Made by a program: the position numbers and the translations under genes
The notes under the pieces: model-generated
What the model saw: only the letters and a program-made list of their open reading frames with translations
What the model was told of the DNA's origin: nothing
Database searches by the model: none
Part shown: positions 32,213 to 42,012 of the stretch, piece by piece
How positions within the stretch are numbered: position 1 is the first letter of the stretch
How the letters are laid out: each line of letters opens with the position of its first letter
NCBI GenBank assembly: GCA_027604705.1
Contig: JADHYV010000036.1
Coordinates: 62,001 to 126,000, forward strand
Source: Allomyces arbusculus
Lineage: Eukaryota; Blastocladiomycota; Blastocladiomycetes; Blastocladiales; Blastocladiaceae
Length of the DNA stretch: 64,000 nt
Direction: 5' to 3'

Positions 32213-32693
32213 TGCGTTCTGCAGCAAGTCTCGCCGCCGACAGGCTGTGATCTGCTGTGCTGTCGTCGAGCCGAGCGCGCGCGCAAATTGTTTACGACGA
32301 CTTTTCGGCAGTGGCGACTTGATGCCAAGCACACGTGGCCCGGGAGACACTTTGTCGCGGTCACGTTGGAATGCGGAGTGTCCCTCACCTCCACGTGCGA
32401 TCAACGCTCCACAGGTCGCGTCGCCGCCCTTGTCGCTCCTCTGCCCGGCGCGTCGTCGACGTCCCCGTCCATCCTCTTTGACCGCTTCGCTGAAAGACGC
32501 GCTGCGCAACTCCTTGCAAACGACCCGCTCTCGCTCGAACCTCTTCCTTGCCGCGCGCCCGCCCAACCGCTCGACCGATCGCCCAATCGCTCAACGCTCA
32601 ACCGCTCCACACGACGCGCGGCTGGCATTCACCCACGCACCCCTGATCCGCTCCACCCCGCCCTGCCCGCCGGCCCACGCGCCGCACCGCACC
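32213..32693. other. Divergent promoter region between ITFG1-like and NTF2-like genes
   Basis: 480 bases; C-rich on the right side as in other leaders of this genome. No gene seen. Confidence 0.45.
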
Positions 32694-34749
32694 ATGAGCT
32701 ACCTGCCGAGCTCGATCCCGGCGCTCTGGCGCGCGCACGCGCAGAACCCGCAGGCCTGGGAGCAGTACGACCAGCAGTTTTCCTACTACATGGCGCCGAC
32801 CTATTTCGGCGCGCACGGGCTCGACGCCTACCGCCAGTTCTACCGCAAGTACCTGTGGGCCTGCCAGGCCAACGGCCTCTGGACCACGACCAAGGTGCTG
32901 CAGACGCACTACACGTCCGACTCGGTCGTGGAAGAGGCCGTGCACGAGTTGACGCTCGAGGAGGGCAGAGAGGACCAGATGCAGTGGCTTGTGCCGGGTA
33001 TGTTTGCTCTTTAATGCCGAGATGCGCGTTGTTGCCGCGGACGATGTACTCACATTAAAGAATGATAGGCGTCAAGCTGCTCAACCCTGGCGCCATCAAG
33101 CGCGCCTCGGTCATCGTCGTGACCGTGGCCACGTTCAACGCGCGCACCGGCAAACTCACGGCCAAGCGCGTCTACTGGGACCAGGCCTCGGTCCTCAAGC
33201 AATTCGGGCTCGTGCAAGCCGCCGGGTCGCCGGGCGTCTGGGGGTTCCACTCCGATTACATTTTGCCGGCCGTCGGCCGCAACGCCGACTACTCGGCCTT
33301 TCAGCAAGCCGCGTCCGACCAGGACCACCCGGACCTCGTCCCCAACTTCCTCGCTTTGCGGCTCGAGGACACGCCATCCATGTCCAAGGGCTCGTCCAAC
33401 AACTCGTCTTTCTCGTCGGTCCTGTCCGGCACCGCGCCGGCGCCCACGACGCGCCCGGCCGTGAAACTGATCCAGACGGCGGCCGAGGCCAACAAGGCGT
33501 CGCACGTGTTCAACGACGCGACGCTCCCCGCAAACGCGTTCAATAAACTCGCCATCAACCCCAAGAAATTCGAGTCGCACGTGCCGCTTGGCACCACCGA
33601 CCGGCCGGCCTCGCCCACCCGTGGCGGCGTCGGCGCGTCCAAGTCGGCCACCAAGTCGCTGTATGACCCGGTCACGGGCGACGCGCCGATTCCGGTCGTG
33701 CACGACCCACAGCGGCACCGGACCAACATTGATTTCGCGGGGCCCAAGGCCGAGGCCGAGACCGACGACTTGCAGTATTGTCCGGCGCGGACCGTGATCG
33801 CGACCCACCTCGAGACGACGATCGACAAGCAGCGCGCCGAGGACGAACTCGGTGTTCCGACCACCGCGAAACGGCCGAACCCGCACTTGATCGCACACCT
33901 GAAAGATTTCTCGGGCGAGTCCGCGTCCGCCGACGACCAAGTCTACCTGCAGGCGGTCGCCGGGTCCGGGCAATTGCCGCCGCACTTGGTCCCGTCGTAC
34001 AACGAAGAAGAGCGGCCGATGCGCAAGATCCACCACCCGCACTTCGAGTCGCATATCGGCGAGGTCGATGCCGAGGTCGCGAGCGTCACCAAGAAACCGA
34101 ACCCGCAGCTGACCACGACGATCGGCCGCGCCGACGCCGAAGTGCCCGACCGCCCGACGAGTCCGGCCAAGGCGATGCGCAAGGACCAGGCGACGACTCT
34201 GAACCGGCCCATGTCGCCGAGTTCGGCAAAACCCAAGCCCGACTTGAAGAGCACCGTGTTTGGCGGTGATCAGTCCGCGTCGTCGCCGCCCGCGTCGCCC
34301 ACGCGCGGCATGAACATGCACAAAGATCGGCTCAAGTCGACGCTCAAGTTTGGCGGCGAGGAGCCAGAACCGGGCGAGTACAAAGCGGTGGCCGTGCCGC
34401 CCAACGAGCATCCGCGGCATCATTTGCGGTCGTCAGTGTTTGATGCCGACCCTCCGCGGCCGAATTCACCGATCAAGCGCCCGTTTGCGAACCAAGGGAT
34501 CACAAACAGTGGGATCAAGTTTGGCGATGATGGTGGCGAGATTGGGATGGCGCCGGTCGTGCCCAAGTGGGTCGCGATGCAGGAGGATCAACTTGGTGGG
34601 GCTGGACTGCGGCGGCCGCCGTCGTCTAGGTACGTTTTTTTCGCTTGGGCGTGGAAGTTGGGGATGGATCGAGTCGGTCCTACTCACTGCCGCGATTTGA
34701 TTTTAGCAAACGCTCGCCTGGCGGACACACTACAATTCAGCTCGGCTAA
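32694..34749 (+). CDS. NTF2/SnoaL-like domain protein with degenerate C-terminal repeats
   Basis: Exons 32694-32997, 33069-34629, 34707-34749; 635 residues. Residues about 15-190 form a cone-shaped NTF2-like (SnoaL/polyketide-cyclase-like) domain: YRQFYRKYLWACQANGL, SVVEEAVHELTLEEG, WLVPGVKLLNPGAIKRASVIVVTVATFNARTGKLTAKRVYWDQASVLKQFGLV. Similar single-domain proteins are common in fungi but without known substrate. The remaining 440 residues are charged, Pro-rich and repetitive, with a recurring core such as PHLIAHLKDF, PHFESHIGEV, PQLTTTIGRA, PDLKSTVFGG, DRLKSTLKFGG and HHLRSSVFDA at 20-45 residue intervals. The last 16 residues, RPPSSKRSPGGHTTIQLG across the last intron, resemble the S-S-R-V-x-P-P-G-G-x-S-S motif of Jupiter/HN1 and SPIRAL1 microtubule proteins. 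The function is unknown. Confidence 0.75.
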
Positions 34750-35032
34750 GTGATGGAACGGGACGCGACGGTGATCGTGTGGAAACCGTGGGTGGAAGAC
34801 TGCTGATGCGGACTGAAGAGCGCACTGGTGACGAGCGCGCGTGATGGAATGGAATGGAAACGATTCAATGCCGACGCCAATATTCAGATGACTTCTGGTC
34901 AATACACGCGCCCGAGCGTACAAATCATGCGCTCCTGCGTGCTCCTCGACCAGCTCCAGGCCGGCCGCGTCGCACGACCCGTCGTCGCACACCCCCCCTC
35001 CCATAATCCAAAAATCTCTAGCTCTATCTTCT

Positions 35033-35063
<31 letters not shown>

Positions 35064-35306
35064 ACACACCAAAACACAACAACGCCACACACCCAAAAAA
35101 AAAAAACACCCCCCCCCCACAACAACAACAAAACCAACAACCGCAGGAGACGCANNNNNNNNNNCGCCCCCGCCCCCGGCCGGCCGGGGTGCCCCCCCCG
35201 GGGGGCCACACCCCCCCCCCCAAAAACCAAACAATTTCTGCCCTTCTTTACCCCCCCCCCCCCCCCCCCCGCGCACGAACCTGCATACACACCGCCAGCG
35301 CGCAAA
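34750..35306. other. Low-complexity, gapped intergenic segment
   Basis: Contains the 3' flank of the NTF2-like gene, then homopolymer runs of C and A and a run of ten N. The C and A runs are probably assembly error at a contig join, so the distance between the neighbouring genes is unreliable. Confidence 0.75.
35155..35164. other. Assembly gap (10 N)
   Basis: Ten undefined bases flanked by implausible C and A homopolymers. The exact size of the missing sequence is unknown. Confidence 0.95.
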
Positions 35307-37679
35307 TTACGGCACCTCCACCATCTGACACCGGCACACACCATCGCGGCACGTCGGTGGCGGTTTCGGCGCGACCCCGCGCACCCAACTATCCGTCCTC
35401 GACCCGATCGGGTCGCCCGACAACTGCAATCGCCTGATGGCCCCATCCGCAAACGCCCACTTCCACTCGAGCAATTTCGGGTGCGAAAACACAAACCAGC
35501 CATTGATCACGCACAACCCGACTTTCCCCAACGCAATCACGCGAATCGCCGATGTCGGCATCAGCGCGCGCGTCGGACCATGGCCCGCCGTGAACAGCGG
35601 CAATGGTGGCTGCCCTTTCGCGGAACGCAACTTGTTCTTGTGCGCGACCATGATATTGTTGGCGATCGTGATCGCCGCGCGTTCCGCATTCACGACCGTC
35701 TTGTCCGGACACACGTCGGTCACGTCGCCGCCGGCGAATAAACTCGGGTACCCCGGTAGTTGCATGGTCGGGAGGACTTGCACGCCGCGGCGCGAGATGA
35801 GGCGCGAGAAGTGTGGTTTCAAAAACTCGACGCGTGGCACGGGACCCGTCGACATGAAGACGACGTCGGCCTCGTACCCACGCCCGGTCGAGTCCATGAA
35901 CTTGTTGAAGTGCACGTGCGTGAGCCGTTGGTTGAGCGTCACGTGCACGCCGAGTTTCTCGAGTTCCGCGAGGACGCGGTGGTGGACCGCCGGGTGGTTG
36001 TGCCGTAAAAGGCGGGAGTTGGCTTCCACGAGGTGCACTTGCTTGTCGGGGAATTGGGTCCGGATCTGGCCGGCGATTTCGACGCCGACTTGACCTAGAT
36101 ACGCATTGGGAAGATCCGTTAGCGCCACTGCACTCCTCTCCACCCGATTGGCGGATCAAAAAGAGCGCGCGTACCGCCACCCACGACCAACACCGACCGC
36201 GCGAGCCGTAACCGCTCGTGCTCAAACTGCAGCTTGTGCAACCGGTACGACGCCGTGACGTTATCGGCGTTCTTGATGTTAGACCCGTACTCGGACCCGG
36301 TCGCGATCGCGCAATAGTCGAACGGGACTTTGAGCGTGCCGCCCGCCAGGACAGCGTGGTCCGGGTACAACGCGTCGACGCACTCGATGTAGACCTTGCC
36401 GTTGTTCACGTACGACTCATGCGGCAAGATCATCGACGCGAGGTGCGCGTTCGGGTTCGAGAGCGACCCAACGACGCGCGGGATGTTTTCCATGTAGGCC
36501 TTGGCGTCGACAACGATTACTTGGAAGCACGGGATGCGGTCGAGCATCTGTAGCACGAGGTTATGTGTGTGTGAGTTTGTATCACCGAGCATCATCGATT
36601 GATGCAATCAATCAGGAACATACCTTGGCCATCAACGCCCCACAATGCCCGGCGCCCAAAATCAGCACGCGACTACAATTCGCCGGCTTCCCGAGCGCCC
36701 TCCCCGGCGCCAACTCGGGCGGCGCCCGTGTCGCCAAAAACGCCGTGAAATGCTGGTGCAGTGTCTGCATGATATGTTCTTCCGCGGGCGCGAACAAATG
36801 CCGGATTAACTCCTCCATCTTCATCGCCGGCATTGCCGCCATTTCGCTCGGCAAGAGCGAATGCACGCTCACGTCCGGCGACTGCGGGAACAGCACCACC
36901 GCGGCCCGTGCGAGCAACTCGTCGCGGATCGTTGCCGACACGTTCAGTTCGAGCGGCGACTCAGACGAGAAAAACTCGACGACGAGTTCGCGCACGGCCA
37001 TCAGGACTCGTTGTGGCGGGAGTTCCGCGGCGGGCCCCTCGCCGCGCGCCATCGTGCGCAATTCGCGTAACCGCAGCAGGAAAACGAGGTTCTCCTCGGC
37101 GTAGGCGCGCACGAGGTGCCGGTGGAACGCGCCGCGCAATACGGGTTGTCGCAGCACGTCGTCGAGCGAGAGCCGGTCGTCCAACGGCCGCCACAAGAGC
37201 GAGTTGGTGGCGAGCGGAATCGCGTCACCGCCACCGCCAGCGCGAAGAACCGACGCGTCGTCCACACTACCCCGCGCCGACTTTTCCACAAGCCACGACC
37301 CGCCCGCCGTCGTCGTGCTTGACTTGCGCGGCATCGGCGATAACGGTGGCACCGAGAGCGACGGGGACATGGCGAGCGTCGATGCGGTCGGCGACGGCGC
37401 CGTTGCCTGGAACGGCGGCGGCGGAAGGCCCGGCGGTGGCGGCGCGGCGAGCCATGGGTCGGTGGGGGATGTCGCGAGGTAACCGAGCCCGAGGTCGCGC
37501 GAGTTGGGGGGTGGCGAGGACCAGGCCGGGTCGATTCCGGTCGCGGGGACGGGTGGCGTGCGCGCTGTGGAGGTCGACCGGTTGAGTGGCGTCGCGGCCG
37601 TCGGCAGCGGCGCGGTCAGGGTCGCCGCGGCCGGTGGGCCCGCGGCAGGGCGCGCGGGCGGGGACCGTGAATAGTCCAT
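35307..37679 (-). CDS. RGS domain fused to FSP1/AIFM2-like FAD/NAD(P)-dependent oxidoreductase
   Basis: Exons in transcription order: 37679-36624, 36547-36175, 36094-35307; introns of 76 and 80 bases (GTATGT, GTACGC); 738 residues. Residues 1-165 are Pro/Ser-rich. Residues about 170-315 match an RGS domain: SLDDVLRQPVLRGAFHRHL, AEENLVFLLRLRELR, FFSSESPLELNVSATIRDELL, then MKMEELIRHLFAPAEEHIMQTLHQHFTAFL. The same exon runs on into the FAD-binding motif VLILGAGHCGALMAK (GxGxxG, about residue 340). Exon 2 gives NIPRVVGSL and IATGSEYGS; the intron 2 join rebuilds the NAD(P)-binding VLVVGGGQVGVEIAG (about residue 470); the end has ADVVFMSTGP and LFAGGDVTDV. The reductase half is closest in order to AIFM2/FSP1 (NADH/NADPH:quinone reductase) rather than to Ndi1-type NADH dehydrogenases. 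RGS domains accelerate GTP hydrolysis by G-alpha. The fusion lies in one exon, so it is not a model-joining error. Confidence 0.87.
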
Positions 37680-39836
37680 CTTTGGTGATGGGCGGCGGGA
37701 AGGTGGGGTCAGTCGTGGTCAGGGTCTGGCGTGGTGGGGACGCGTCATGCACAGCGCAAAGTATCAGTTCACCGTCCGTCCACTGTTCAATCCGCGACCA
37801 CCACGAACCTGGTCGGTCGTCGGTCGTACGCGTGCTGCAGCACCCAAACGGGGAGAGTTGGGACCAACAGATGGGAGCGTCGCGACTTTATGTCAACACT
37901 GCCGCCGAGATGACGCGCGGCAAACACGCCATCGACGACGTTGCGCGCAGGCAGCGAACGCCAGAAAGGAACACCGGCAAGCTGCGCTCATGCGACGCGA
38001 CACCGTGAACGAGTCAGCGCGAGCCCACATGTCGACGACCGACGCCACACAAATGACAAGGGCCTCCCGAACGCGCGCAGGCATGACAGGTGGGCGCGGG
38101 GAACAACGCGCGGGGAAGGGCCAAGGGGTGCGGGGAATGGAAAAATACCTTTGCAGGACGTGCAGCACGAGTGATGGACGTTCTCGTCCGTTTCCGGCGT
38201 TGGCCGATGAGGCGACGACGGAAAAATGCTAGATTTGCGGGGGTTGTGAGAGCGCACGCGTTGTGCGACCCGCGCGTGAGGCCGTGCGACAGGGCAGCCA
38301 CTTGATGAAGCGACAAGACTTGGGCGCGCGTGCTCGCAGATGGGTCGAGGGGCAATGCGGCAGCAACGGTCTGGATGAAGGGCGGGCGCGAGGGCGCGGG
38401 GGGAGAAAAGATGGTCAGGCCGGGATCTGCGCGTCGCAATGGGTCTCGGGACGTCGAGAGCAACGGTGGGAGGACGAACATATCGCCGGGTGGTGAGATT
38501 CAACGGCAGGCTCGGGCACGGCCTGAACGTCGGCACCACCGCCCGCCGCCACAACGCCACAAGGGAGTGGTGGGAGGTGCCGAGCACGTATAAAACGACA
38601 GCGCACAACTCACCTTTCTGCCCAGGGACTTTGACAGCGCTCCCGACAACGCTTGCGCTTAGCAAATATTGGGGCTACGCGAACCAAGGCGGGCGCAGGA
38701 AACTCGAGGACTGCGATGGCAACAACACGCCCGGACGCTCGGAAACGATGCGGATTGGCTCGAGTATGGCCGCATTTTGCTGCAGGCCAATCGCCTAGGT
38801 AAACAAACGGGCACAACGTCGCGGACACAGTCGGACGCCACAATCATTAATTTGATGGTGCGCGCGCTGTTGTTGCTCCTCCGAGGGCGCGAGAAGCACG
38901 AAGCGTAGTGTTCCGGTGGCGATGTGCCCGCTTTAAGGGCCGTTGAGGGAGAGGTGGTGACAGCGACTCAGGGCGCGGCGGCGGATCGGGGGCGGCGGCG
39001 GCGAACGAGCTCAGATCGCGGCAACGCGCCCTGATAAAGCTCGGGAACGGTTGCAGCGTGCGGCGGCAGCGCTCGGAGACAGGCCCACCGCACGATGCGG
39101 CAAGTCCTGCGGACACGCGCTAGTGTGATTGTGATTGATTTGTTGTAGGACACGAACGGCTGTGGGGCGGGCGGGTGGAAGGGACAAGGCGGACGGCGTG
39201 TTTGCGCGCGCGGCAGCCCACGTGTGCGGGGGAGGCGACGCCAGACAGTTGCATTATCCACCTCATCTCGCTTTTGCCACAGCGCTGCGCCACGATCGTG
39301 GGCAGGGACCAGGCCACGGGATCCGGTCCCTTGTCCACGTCCCTGCGCGCACCAGGTTGTGCACATGCACGGCATGTCCGCGCCCTTCGCTTCTCCGGAG
39401 TCTTGATGTACAGCCAGACGCTGCAGCACAAAACTGACCAGGACCCGACTTGGTGCACTTGACACGCACCGGCTCGCTGATCCGTTCTACGCGCCAGCAC
39501 GGACAGACCACGGCTACGTGCCGACCAGCCACTCCCGGACCTTGGGCGTGGATGCCCGTCGCTTCCCGCTCATCTGCGGGCCGTGGTGTCCCCCGTCTCC
39601 TTGCGTGACCTTCGGCATCCCATTGTGCCTGTGCTGAGGCGGTCCGCGCGCGCGCCCTGCCGATAAATGGTGCCGTTGACGGTTGATGCCTGCCGCGCCG
39701 CGTCCCACTTCCGTCCCCACGCCTCGAAACCCGCCCGATTGCTCGCGCTCCATCTGAAAGGCACACGCGCGGCCTGTGCTTATCCGCACCCCGGTTGCTT
39801 GCGTCGCGTCGTTTACCCCGCAGGCTCGTCGACACC
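37680..39836. other. 2.1 kb divergent intergenic region between two RGS genes
   Basis: No coding gene supported on either strand. A TATAAAA at 38589-38595 on the plus strand has no convincing open frame after it, so it may mark a leader of the 7TM-RGS gene with an upstream intron or a non-coding transcript. Confidence 0.45.
38589..38595 (+). promoter_or_regulatory. TATA-like box without an assigned gene
   Basis: TATAAAA preceded by CACG. The nearest plus-strand start codon of a supported gene is 1.24 kb away. Confidence 0.3.
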
Positions 39837-41913
39837 ATGGCGCCAAGTGCGCTGCCCGCCATGGCCGTGGTCCAAGGCACTTGGGCCCTGTTTCGTCTGT
39901 TGCCGCTGCTCGCCGTGTTTCGTCGCCGACATCACGTCTTTGTCCAGCGCCGCGTATGGGCGAGCGTGCTCCTCCGCACGGTGATTGCGACGATCATGGA
40001 CTACGCCATGGTGCGCGTGCTTTCGTTTTGAATTTTGCTCACACGTGCCCGTTGATAACGCTGGCTCTCGCGTCGGTCCCGTTATTCCCATCCCTCGTCC
40101 TGGATACGTGCAGATTCACGAGCTCCCGCTATGGACCATCCTGTTCGACTACGCGCCATCGAGCCTCGCGCGGTGCCGCATGGACCTGCTCATCATCTAC
40201 ACGGCGTTCCCGTACCTGCTTCTCCTCGACACGCTGCGCATTCTGCACATGTGCCTTGTCCAGCTGCTCGACCACTACGCGTCGGTCTCGCGCGAACTCA
40301 ACGACCTCGATCCGGACAGCATCTGCACGCCGCGCGCCACCCCTGCCCCACCACCGGCACCGTCCCTCCGCGACGCGCCCTCGGCATCGATGCGCAGCGT
40401 GACCCCCAGCGAGACCAACCGGTTCAAGCGCATTTCGCGGACTGAGGCGCTCCTGCTGCGCGCCGCGACGTGGATCTACCACGTGCCGTGCCTGCACGTC
40501 GAGTCCACGCGCATCATGCGCGCGGCAGGCGCCGACTGGGCCAACTTGACGACCGTCACGCTGGACTTCCGCAAACAGTCGGTCGGGATCACGCTTGCCG
40601 TGGTAACGGCGGCCACGACCACCTTCTTGCTCCTGGTGTTTGCCGTGCGTCAAGCCAACGGGACGAACACGTCGTGCGTTGTCTCGATTGGTGGCCTAGT
40701 CGCGTACTTCGCCGCCTACATTGCCGTCTACGCATGGGGCCTCGTCGTTCTCTGGCCCTTACGACGCGCCAAGTCGCTCGTGCACGAACTCGGCTGGTGT
40801 CTCGCGTGGCAAGTGATCTGCATGCTGTTGACGCTCATCACCAACTCGATCCCGCAACTCGACGCGTTCCAAGACCTTGTCGGGACCAACTTCTGGTTCC
40901 TGTGTGCGGAAATCATCACGGGCCCGGTCCTCGTGCTCGGCGCGGTCGTCGCCGTCTGGTGGGACCACGCCGTGCTCTCCCGCCGGAGGCACCGCCCGCT
41001 GATCGACCAGTTCCACGACTTGACCAAGCACGACGACGCCTACCAGGCATTTGTCGACTTCTGTGCGGCCAAGTTCTGCGCCGAGAGCCCGCTATTCTAC
41101 CGCGATTACCTGCACCTGATCCGGCACCCGCGCGCGGCGACCGCGGCAACGCGACGGTGCGCAGGCGGCACGCGTCATAAGAAGGCGGCGGGGAAGCCCG
41201 CGGCCGCAGCGGCGGCACCGGATAGTTCGGCGAGCGGGATTTCGTCCAGCACGGCGATGGCAAGCACGGCGACGGCGGTCACGGCGACGACCACGAGTAT
41301 CTTGACGGCGGCCACAGCGACGACCGCGTCTATCGACCCGCGTGAATCACGGACGCTCGTGCGCGGGTCTGCCGCCACGCCACCACCGCCACAAGCGGTT
41401 CCCAGCGACTCTCCACCGCGCCCCTGTGTGCGCATCCACAAGTCGGCCGTGATGATCCCCTCTGCGAGCCACCCCGCCGCGCCCGTCGGCACCGACGCGA
41501 CCGCACTCGCGGACCTCCCCGCGTCCCCGACGTCGGCGATCGTCGCGCCCTTCGCGTCGATCTCGCGCAAGACGTCGTTCGGGTTCATGGACTGGGCGGT
41601 GCCGACGACGCATGTCGATCTCCCTACTCCCTCGGTGTCGGATACATTCGAGTCGCGGTGCGCGTACTTGCACGCCAAGTACATTGCCGTCGACGCGCCG
41701 TGCGAGATCAATGTGAGTGCGATGGCGCGGGACCGGTTCAGTGCGGCAATGGTGCGTGGGGATGAGGTGGGCGTGCGGGGTGCGTTAGAGGAGATTGCGA
41801 GGGAGGTGGTACGGTTGATAGTGGACAGTGTGTTTGCGCAGTATGTCGCTCAAGCGAGGGAGGTGCAGCAGCAGGCGAGGGTGAGGGCGAGGAGACGGAG
41901 TGGGAGGAGGTGA
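39837..41913 (+). CDS. Seven-transmembrane RGS protein (GprK/RgsC-like), RGS domain split by an insertion
   Basis: Exons 39837-40010 and 40114-41913; 103-base intron with donor GTGCGC; 657 residues. About seven hydrophobic segments fill the first half, among them WALFRLLPLLAVF, VLLRTVIATIMDYAMV, LIIYTAFPYLLLLDTLRILHMCLVQLL, GITLAVVTAATTTFLLLVFAV, SIGGLVAYFAAYIAVYAWGLVVLWPL, AWQVICMLLTLI and IITGPVLVLGAVVAVWW. The RGS domain begins at about residue 354 (LIDQFHDLTKHDDAYQAFVDFCAAKFCAESPLFYRDYLHLI). A Ser/Thr/Ala-rich insert of about 165 residues interrupts it. It resumes at about 568 with YLHAKYIAVDAPCEINVSAMARDRF and ends FAQYVA. Such proteins act at the plasma membrane as GTPase-activating proteins for G-alpha, possibly with ligand input. 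A first exon further upstream cannot be excluded. Confidence 0.85.
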
Positions 41914-42012
41914 CGACTGGCCAGAGAAAAGATTGGGACTGGGTAGGAAGACATAGGTAAGAGTATTTTAGCAACCGAAGATGTTTATCTAATGTAGAGC
42001 TAGGATCGTCGA

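Noticed and set aside
33050-34423. 457-codon minus-strand frame antisense to the NTF2-like gene
   Set aside because: Made almost only of Arg, Val, Gly and Asp, as expected for the complement of GC-rich codons; the plus strand has a recognisable fold.
35041-35280. Poly-C tracts as a telomere or structured DNA element
   Set aside because: Irregular, no unit repeat, and adjacent to an N gap; assembly error is simpler.
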